Shown in pieces: positions 12,918 to 18,434 of a stretch of 18,434 bases of DNA. The notes under the pieces were generated by a model that did no database searches, was not told the origin of the DNA, and saw only the letters and a list, made by a program, of their open reading frames with translations. Numbering within the stretch: the first letter of the stretch is position 1; each line of letters begins with the position of its first letter. The translations under genes were made by a program, and so were the position numbers. Source of the stretch: an uncultured Acetatifactor sp. (GTDB lineage Bacteria > Bacillota > Clostridia > Lachnospirales > Lachnospiraceae); the NCBI GenBank assembly GCA_910584235.1, contig CAJTZD010000065.1:1-18434 (forward strand). The letters run 5' to 3'.

Positions 12918-14600
12918 TTATGAACTGCCAAGCAGCAGTTTCGTATAGTCCTCCCTGGGATGCGCGAATACTTCCTCCGTGTCCCCGGTCTCGATGATTC
13001 TCCCCTCTTTCATGATCATAATACGGTCGCACATCTGGTAGACTACATTGATGTCATGGGATATGAACAGATAGGCCAGGTGCAGCTCCTCCTGAAGCCT
13101 CTGCAGCAGCTCCATGATCTGGGCCTGGATGGTTACGTCCAGGGCCGACACCGGCTCGTCCGCCACCAAAAATCCCGGACTCGTGATCAGCGCCTGTCCG
13201 ATGCTCACCCGCTGGCGCTGGCCGCCGGAGAGCTGGGAGGGCCTGCGGTGAAAATAACTCTCCTCCAGGCCTACCTTGCGCAGCATATCGTAAGCGGCGG
13301 CCTCCATGTCTGTCTTGGTCATGACCTTGGTCCTGTCCAGGGCTCCTGCCGCCCTTAAGGGTTCCTGGAGGAGCCAGCCGATGGTCTTGGTGGGATTTAA
13401 GCTGCTGTAGGGATCCTGAAACACCATCTGGGGACGTATGGTGTGGTGCCGGATTTCCCCCCGGATATGGCAATTCATACCCAGGATGGCCTTGGACAGG
13501 GAGGTCTTGCCGCAGCCGCTCTCCCCTACCAGCCCCAGGCTCTCCCCGGGATAGATTTCAAAGTCGGCTCCCGACACCACCCATTCCTTTCTTGTGCCGG
13601 AAAGCCTCTCCCGGAGGGACAGCTTTTCCCCCTCCCGGTTCTTCCCGGCCCCGGATAAGAAGCTCATGTTGCCGTCCTGATAGTACACGCACAGATCCCT
13701 CACCTCCAGGACGGGGGATGCATCCCCGCTGACAGATTCCGCCGGCTCCTGAGCTGAATAACGCTTTGTCCCGGGGCTCCCGGCTGTGTTTTCCATGGCA
13801 TTCCCGTCTATTTTCCGCTTCTTCATCCGGGAGGGCACGGCCTCTATCAGCTTTCTGGTATATTCCTCTTTCGGCGCCCGGAAGATCTCCTCGGCGGGCC
13901 CCTGTTCCACCACGCGTCCGTCTTTCATCACCGCAATCCTGTGGCAAAGCCTCCTGGCCAGGTTCAGGTCATGGGTGATGAAGAGCATGGCATTCTTCTG
14001 GTTTTGGTTAATCTGGCGCAGCAGCTCGATGATCTGGTTCTGTATGGTCACGTCCAGGGCCGTGGTGGGCTCGTCCGCCACGATCAGCTCCGGCTGCAGG
14101 ATCACCGCCATGGCGATCATCACCCGCTGGCGCATGCCGCCGGAGAGCTGGTGGGGATAGCTTGCGTACACTTTCTCCGGCTCCTTAAGTCCCACCGCCC
14201 GGAACGCCTCCAGCACCTTTTCCCGACGCTCTCCGGCGGTCATCTTCGTGTGGAGCCGCAGGGTCTCCTCCACCTGCCGCCCTGCCCTCTGGGTAGGATT
14301 CAGGGAAGTCATCGGCTCTTGGAACACCATGGACATGCGGGCCCCCTGGTAGCTGCGGTAGAGGGCCTTGTCCCGGGGCCTGCCCGCCTCCTGCAGCGTC
14401 ACGCCGTCAAAAAGGATACGGCCTGTGGTCACTCTGGCCGTATCTGCCGAAAGCCCCATAAGGGTCAGGGCCGTGACGGATTTCCCGGAGCCGGATTCCC
14501 CCACCACGCCCAGGATCTCTCCCCCCGAAAGCTCCAGGTCCACATGCTTCACCACTTCCGTATCCCCGAAAGCCACGGACAAATCCTCTATCCTGATCAA
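12918..14600 (-). CDS. Fused DppD-DppF-type ATPase of a peptide ABC importer
   Basis: The 560-residue protein carries two full peptide-importer ATPases. The first has GVVGESGSGKS, LSGGMRQRVMIAM and LIVADEPTTALDVTIQ, and ends with EEYTRKLIEAVPSRM, the oligopeptide-type tail. The second has GLVGESGCGKTSLSKAILG, LSGGQRQRVSIGQ and LVADEPVSALDVTIQ. A linker of about 60 residues joins them. It should power uptake of di- or oligopeptides, or related ligands such as nickel chelates or glutathione. The chosen start is a TTG at 14600, 9 bases after AAAGGAGG; a longer frame from 14705 runs through low-quality GC-rich sequence. It follows the chemoreceptor gene and completes the dppB-dppC operon. Confidence 0.88.
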   Translation of the reverse strand: MIRIEDLSVAFGDTEVVKHVDLELSGGEILGVVGESGSGKSVTALTLMGLSADTARVTTGRILFDGVTLQEAGRPRDKALYRSYQGARMSMVFQEPMTSLNPTQRAGRQVEETLRLHTKMTAGERREKVLEAFRAVGLKEPEKVYASYPHQLSGGMRQRVMIAMAVILQPELIVADEPTTALDVTIQNQIIELLRQINQNQKNAMLFITHDLNLARRLCHRIAVMKDGRVVEQGPAEEIFRAPKEEYTRKLIEAVPSRMKKRKIDGNAMENTAGSPGTKRYSAQEPAESVSGDASPVLEVRDLCVYYQDGNMSFLSGAGKNREGEKLSLRERLSGTRKEWVVSGADFEIYPGESLGLVGESGCGKTSLSKAILGMNCHIRGEIRHHTIRPQMVFQDPYSSLNPTKTIGWLLQEPLRAAGALDRTKVMTKTDMEAAAYDMLRKVGLEESYFHRRPSQLSGGQRQRVSIGQALITSPGFLVADEPVSALDVTIQAQIMELLQRLQEELHLAYLFISHDINVVYQMCDRIMIMKEGRIIETGDTEEVFAHPREDYTKLLLGSS

Positions 14601-14843
14601 ACCAAAGCGCCTCCTTTCAGGCTCCTCCGCAGCGGCCCCTGACCGGCTGCGGAACGCAGCGGACACAAAGCGGGCAAAATCCGCTCCGCGCGGGTGTTCC
14701 TCCAAGCGCGATTATGCGCTTTGCCTGCACCCATTGATTCCCGCCGGCAATAAGCCCCGGATATGCTGCTAGCAGCGGGGGACCGCACCGTTAGAAGCGG
14801 CACTGACCGATGCGTCAGCGTGGGGCTAAGCGTAAGTATCCTT
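14601..14843 (-). other. GC-rich structured spacer before the ATPase gene
   Basis: No gene is supported here. Two clear palindromes are present: GCTGCG-GAA-CGCAGC (14646-14660) and GCTGCTAGCAGC (14765-14776). They could fold the transcript between the chemoreceptor and ATPase genes and set their relative levels, but no terminator T-run is visible. Confidence 0.45.
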
Positions 14844-16847
14844 TCACTGTCTGCGCAGTGTAAAGCTGCCCACCAGCTGCTTGAGCACCCCGGCCTGGTT
14901 GGAGAGCTCCTCGCTGGTGGCCGCGCTCTCCTGGGCCGTGGCGGAATTGGACTGCACCACCTCGGAAATCTGGCCCACTGCCACGCTGACCTGGTCGATG
15001 GCATTGGTCTGGCGCTCCACGGCCTGCGCCATCACTTCCATCTGCCCTGCCGCCTGGCCCGCCAGCACCACCACATCGGACACGGAGGCGGTGACATTGG
15101 CCACGGCTTTGCTGCCGCTGCCCACGGCCTGGATGGAGCGGCGTATCATCTCCATGGTGGCCTTGGTGGCCTCGTCGGATTTGGTGGCCAGCTCCCGCAC
15201 CTCATTGGCCACCACCGCAAAGCCCTTGCCCGCCTCTCCGGCCCTGGCGGCCTCCACGGAGGCATTCAAAGCCAGGATGTTGGTCTGGAGGGCAATGTCC
15301 TCTATGGTGTCTATGATGCGCTTGATCTCATTGGAGGATGCCGTGATGGACTCCATGGCCTCGTTCAGATCCTGAATGTAATGGCTGCTCTCCTGGAGCT
15401 TATCCTCCGCGCCGTTCACTGCCGTTTTCGTCTCTTCCGCCAGCCGGGCCGTCTCTTTGGCATCCCTGTCCATGTCCTCCAAGGTGGCGGAGAGCTCCTC
15501 CACGGAGCTGGCCTGCTCCGTAGCCCCCTGGGACAGGGCCATGCCGGAGGAGGCCACCTGGGCGGAGCCGCTGGACACCCGGGCCGTGGCCGCCGCTATG
15601 CCTCCCAGGGTCTGGTTCAGTTTCTCGCTGATGGTCCGCAGGTCGTCCTGGAGGGCCTTAAAGTCCCCGGGATACTGGGCGCTGCCGCCGTCCCTAGTCA
15701 GGTCTCCGTTTGCGATGCTGCCCAGCACCGCGCCGATCTCCTCCAGCATGACCCTGAAGTTCTGCACCAGGTGGGCGGTGGAATCCGCCAGCACTCTGGT
15801 CTCGTCCCTTCCTTTTCCCTCCGGAATGGGGCTCTTTAAATCGCCCTGGGACAGTGCCCGCAGGCGCGCGGCGCATTTCACGATGGGCCCTGCGATGGAA
15901 CGGCACACAAAGGCCGATATCAATATCACCGCCAGGCACAGGGCCGCGCTGACCCCCATCTGGACATTATTGCCCATATAGGTGTAGTGCAGGAATTCAT
16001 CCTCGCTGATAGTCACGGCCACGCTCCAGCCGTCCGTGCCGGGGATGGGGGCATAGCCCTGGATATAGTCCGTATCGTCCTCGGTATAGGTATATCTCCC
16101 CACGCCGCTCTCCCCTGCCACCATCTTCGCCTCGATGGCTCCCAGTTCCCGGACATAGTTATCACCCGGGTTCTCCTCCATCTCCCGAATGAGGTTCTCC
16201 TGGCTCAGCACCTCCTCTTTCTCCAGGGCGGCGATGGTAGTACCCTCCTGATCCAGAATATAAGCGTCGGCGTCCTCTCCGATCTGGATGCCCTCTATGA
16301 TGGACTGCAGGATATTGGTATCGCAGTGGAAGTACGCCACTCCAATCACGCTGCCCTGGGACATCACGGGCGCTGACACTACCAGGTACATGTCGTCGCC
16401 TTCCACATAGGGGACGGACATGTAGCTCTTCCCCTGGAGAGCCGCCTGGAAAAAGGGTTCCCCGGAGACATCCGCATCGTGGAACGCGTCGTAGCCCTCC
16501 GCGTCCGCCATGCCGCCGAACCGCATATAGTAGGCATCCACTCTGCTCTGGATGAATGCCTGCTTCTCCTCGGGCGTAGCCTCCGGATCCGAAAGGATAG
16601 GGGAAGAGGCCAGTTCCGAGATGGTCAGCGTATAGGTGGATATCATGTTCTGGGCCGCCAGGGCCGCCAGCCTGGCCGTCTCACCCAGAGTCTTCTCCAG
16701 AGCCGCCACAGTGGAGTTGCGGGAGATGGCCGTGCCCAGCGCCACATTGATCAGGGAGACCCCCATTGCGGCAATCGCAACCAAAATCATAATCTTCGTC
16801 TGAATCTTCTTCATTTTCCTTTTCCGGGCCCCTGATGCCGCCTGCAT
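14844..16847 (-). CDS. Methyl-accepting chemotaxis protein with periplasmic sensor
   Basis: The 667-residue receptor has an N-terminal membrane segment (KIMILVAIAAMGVSLINVAL), an extracytoplasmic sensor of about 260 residues that looks like a Cache-type domain (FFQAALQGKSYMSVPYV, then YLVVSAPV), a second membrane segment (MGVSAALCLAVILISAFVC) and a HAMP domain. The signalling coiled coil has the hairpin tip DIALQTNILALNASVEAARA, then GKGFAVVANEVRELA. No CheR-binding pentapeptide follows the C-terminal SFTLRRQ. It lies between permease and ATPase genes of a peptide importer, so it may sense the transported ligand or its binding protein. The start at 16847 has AGGAGG 13 bases upstream; MKKIQTK at 16814 is an alternative. 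Confidence 0.9.
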   Translation of the reverse strand: MQAASGARKRKMKKIQTKIMILVAIAAMGVSLINVALGTAISRNSTVAALEKTLGETARLAALAAQNMISTYTLTISELASSPILSDPEATPEEKQAFIQSRVDAYYMRFGGMADAEGYDAFHDADVSGEPFFQAALQGKSYMSVPYVEGDDMYLVVSAPVMSQGSVIGVAYFHCDTNILQSIIEGIQIGEDADAYILDQEGTTIAALEKEEVLSQENLIREMEENPGDNYVRELGAIEAKMVAGESGVGRYTYTEDDTDYIQGYAPIPGTDGWSVAVTISEDEFLHYTYMGNNVQMGVSAALCLAVILISAFVCRSIAGPIVKCAARLRALSQGDLKSPIPEGKGRDETRVLADSTAHLVQNFRVMLEEIGAVLGSIANGDLTRDGGSAQYPGDFKALQDDLRTISEKLNQTLGGIAAATARVSSGSAQVASSGMALSQGATEQASSVEELSATLEDMDRDAKETARLAEETKTAVNGAEDKLQESSHYIQDLNEAMESITASSNEIKRIIDTIEDIALQTNILALNASVEAARAGEAGKGFAVVANEVRELATKSDEATKATMEMIRRSIQAVGSGSKAVANVTASVSDVVVLAGQAAGQMEVMAQAVERQTNAIDQVSVAVGQISEVVQSNSATAQESAATSEELSNQAGVLKQLVGSFTLRRQ

Positions 16848-16927
16848 GGGCTGTGGCCCAACCTCCTGTCCTTAATAATGTCCTTTTATTTATGTAAAAA
16901 CGCTTCCCGCGCTTTTCCGCTCTATTT

Positions 16928-17803
16928 TCACTCCCCGGCTCTCCCTCTGCGTATCCCCTCGCCAAACAGGGAGAACCCCAGCACCACCCAGACGATGGAC
17001 AGCCCCACGCAGAGGGCGTACCAGGGCGCGGCCTGGAGATACCCCTGGGCATCCGAGAGCATGTTGCCCAGACTGGCCTCCGGGGGCTGCACGCCGATCC
17101 CTAAGTAGCTCATGCCGGATTCGGCCAGGATAGCATTGTTGAAGCCGATCATCACGGACACCCAGAACACGGAGAAGATGTTGGGCAGGATATGGACGAA
17201 CAGGATGCGGAGATTCTTCACACCCAGGAGCCTGGCCCGCCTGATATAGTCCGCGTCCCGCAGCTTTAAGTATTCGCTGCGCACGATCCGCACATAGCTG
17301 GGCACGAACACGATTCCAAGCGAAATAATCACATTCTGTCTGCCGCTGCCCAGGAGACTGATGATGACTAAAGTCAGAAGAATGCTGGGAAATCCGTTCA
17401 CCGCGTCCGTGACCCGCATAACGATTTCGTCCACGATGCCGCCGAAATACCCTGTAAAGGCACCCAGAAGGATACCGGCACAACCGGAAAAAAGCACTAC
17501 CAGGCTGCCGATGCCGATGGTGGTGCCCAGTCCTTTCATGACCCTGGAGAAAATGTCCCGGCCGAAATTGTCGGTGCCGAAGATGTGGCGCAGGGACGGG
17601 GCATTGAACGTCTCCGCCGCAGACATAGCCGTAGTACTGTATGGTGTCCAGAATAGCCCCACTATGCCCAGAACCACAGCAAGGCCTGTCATAGCCAAAC
17701 CTGCCAGAAAATATTTATTCCATGGAATCCTCTCTTTCCATGGAATTTCCCTCTTATGCGGAACTCTCTTTTTCCATTTTGCACCGGAACGTTTTTCTTC
17801 CAT
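16928..17803 (-). CDS. DppC-type permease of a peptide ABC importer
   Basis: The product (291 residues from the ATG at 17803) has about six membrane segments and the family features FGTDNFGRDIFSRVM near the start and ESGMSYLGIGVQPPEASLGN, the coupling region that contacts the ATPase. It forms the channel with DppB. The start at 17803 has GGAGGGAG 6 bases upstream; an ATG at 17821 lacks a good site. The N-terminal tail is basic and rich in Lys, Arg and Trp, longer than usual, and contains TTCCATGGAA repeats in its DNA. Nearest upstream gene is the MazG-like ORF. Confidence 0.88.
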   Translation of the reverse strand: MEEKRSGAKWKKRVPHKREIPWKERIPWNKYFLAGLAMTGLAVVLGIVGLFWTPYSTTAMSAAETFNAPSLRHIFGTDNFGRDIFSRVMKGLGTTIGIGSLVVLFSGCAGILLGAFTGYFGGIVDEIVMRVTDAVNGFPSILLTLVIISLLGSGRQNVIISLGIVFVPSYVRIVRSEYLKLRDADYIRRARLLGVKNLRILFVHILPNIFSVFWVSVMIGFNNAILAESGMSYLGIGVQPPEASLGNMLSDAQGYLQAAPWYALCVGLSIVWVVLGFSLFGEGIRRGRAGE

Positions 17804-17807
17804 GGAA
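17718..17807. repeat. Three copies of the palindrome TTCCATGGAA
   Basis: Identical 10-base palindromes occur at 17718-17727, 17736-17745 and 17798-17807, within the 5' coding end of the DppC-type gene. Two of them encode the repeated IPW of the tail and the third spans the start codon. They could be chance repeats or binding sites. Confidence 0.5.
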
Positions 17808-17862
17808 CGCTCTCCCTCCATAGCGTTGCTTCTCGCAGCATCACCCTACAGCCATCCCGACT

Positions 17863-18096
17863 TCAAACGCCTCTGGATTTCAAATATCTGTCCTCGTCTG
17901 CTCTTGCTTCCATAAACGCTTTTTCCAAATCTATATGGCAGAAATCGGCCAGTCTCATGACCTGCGCGATCACCTCTGCCATTTCATCGCCCAGGCGCGT
18001 GTCCACAGCATCCACATCGCCCTCCAATGGGTAATATCTCTCCTTTATCATGACCTGTTTTGCCAGTTCACCGACCTGCTTGGACAGTTCGATCAT
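17863..18096 (-). CDS. Short MazG-like protein inside the peptide importer operon
   Basis: The 77-residue protein begins MIELSKQVGELAKQVMIKER and contains RLGDEMAEVIAQVMRLADFC, followed by an IDLEKAFMEARADEDRY tail. The ExxE...DExA(E/D) pattern and helical layout fit the MazG-like nucleotide pyrophosphohydrolase superfamily, though its metal-site acids are partly replaced (GEL and DEMAE visible). GGAAAGAG precedes the ATG closely. It lies between dppB and dppC with short gaps, which is unusual for a peptide importer. It may clear nucleotides, or be a passenger. Confidence 0.65.
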   Translation of the reverse strand: MIELSKQVGELAKQVMIKERYYPLEGDVDAVDTRLGDEMAEVIAQVMRLADFCHIDLEKAFMEARADEDRYLKSRGV

Positions 18097-18123
18097 GGCT
18101 CTTTCCGCATTCTACTCGCCTTA

Positions 18124-18434
18124 TTATTTCACGCTGATGCGCGGGTCGATCAGCCGATAAATCATGTCCACTAAATAGTATACCACAATCACCACAAAAG
18201 TGATGTACAAAATCAATATCTGCACCACCGGGAAATCCCTGGTGGAGATGGCGCTGATCAGCAGCCTCCCGATGCCGGGCAGGCCGAACACTTGCTCGAT
18301 GACAATGCTGCCGGCCACGATTTCCGCCACGATCATTCCTAAGAACGTGACTACCGGCATCATGGCATTGCGCAGCACATGACCATACATGACCCGCCGC
18401 TTGGTGCAGCCCTTGCTGTAGGCCGTGCGCACAT
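18124..18434 (-). CDS. DppB-type permease, C-terminal part only (gene continues past the window)
   Basis: The visible 102 codons carry the C-terminal signature of DppB permeases: SKGCTKRRVMYGHVLRNAMM, PVVTFLGMIVAEIVAGSIVI, EQVFGLPGIGRLLISAI and a final DPRISVK. The cytoplasmic loop VRTAYSKG (with RNAMMP) contacts the ATPase. The rest of the gene and probably the substrate-binding protein lie beyond the window. It is the first visible gene of the importer operon. Confidence 0.85.
   Translation of the reverse strand, partial: VRTAYSKGCTKRRVMYGHVLRNAMMPVVTFLGMIVAEIVAGSIVIEQVFGLPGIGRLLISAISTRDFPVVQILILYITFVVIVVYYLVDMIYRLIDPRISVK

Noticed and set aside
14763..15839. Long plus-strand open frame opposite the chemoreceptor
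   Set aside because: Gly/His/Leu-rich product typical of an antisense frame in GC-rich DNA; the minus-strand receptor domain is unmistakable.
1..18434. CRISPR array, tRNA or rRNA genes, complete insertion sequence
   Set aside because: No regularly spaced direct repeats, no cloverleaf or rRNA motifs and no transposase frame were seen on either strand.

Overview
The window looks like chromosomal DNA of a gut-type Bacillota of the class Clostridia, most likely Lachnospiraceae. Reasons: strong AGGAGG ribosome sites with some TTG starts, DUF3021/LytTR and DUF6512 genes, a cysteine-rich KTR remnant typical of clostridial conjugative transposons, and a mosaic of GC-rich core DNA with AT-rich inserts. 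No rRNA, tRNA or CRISPR array was recognised. Family names come from reading the sequence, not from searches.

Layout. (a) 1-3840, mobile-element remnant. A 3'-truncated AraC-type regulator has an 18-bp inverted repeat at its promoter. Broken sigma-like and KTR genes follow, then an intact, tightly coupled minus-strand operon (M29-type aminopeptidase, 123-aa unknown, ArsR/DUF2087 regulator, small P-loop kinase-like protein). A broken XRE regulator closes the block. (b) 3860-10350, drug-defence-like block. It holds an ABC-F ribosome-protection-type ATPase, a half-size ABC exporter, a DUF6512 membrane protein and an MFS efflux pump. The ABC-F and MFS genes each have a strong sigma-A promoter, a long structured leader and a tiny upstream ORF (MIIIIR and MLLAIASAPCKVF). 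This is what ribosome-stalling attenuation looks like. (c) 10590-11890, a compact AT-rich plus-strand module: LytTR regulator, DUF3021 membrane protein and a small membrane protein. (d) 11859-12850, an unknown ORF, a small REP-like palindrome and a stand-alone PD-(D/E)XK-like protein. (e) 12918-18434, a GC-rich minus-strand peptide-uptake operon in transcription order dppB (partial), MazG-like, dppC, methyl-accepting chemotaxis protein, fused dppD-dppF ATPase.

How it may work together. The ABC-F and MFS genes look like two independently inducible antibiotic-response genes controlled by translation of leader peptides; the MFS leader contains competing stems that can bury its ribosome site. The peptide transporter carries a dedicated chemoreceptor inside its operon, suggesting that peptide uptake and sensing are linked. 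The four-gene operon inside transposon debris is the least understood intact unit. The two leaders are the strongest candidates for undescribed regulation.
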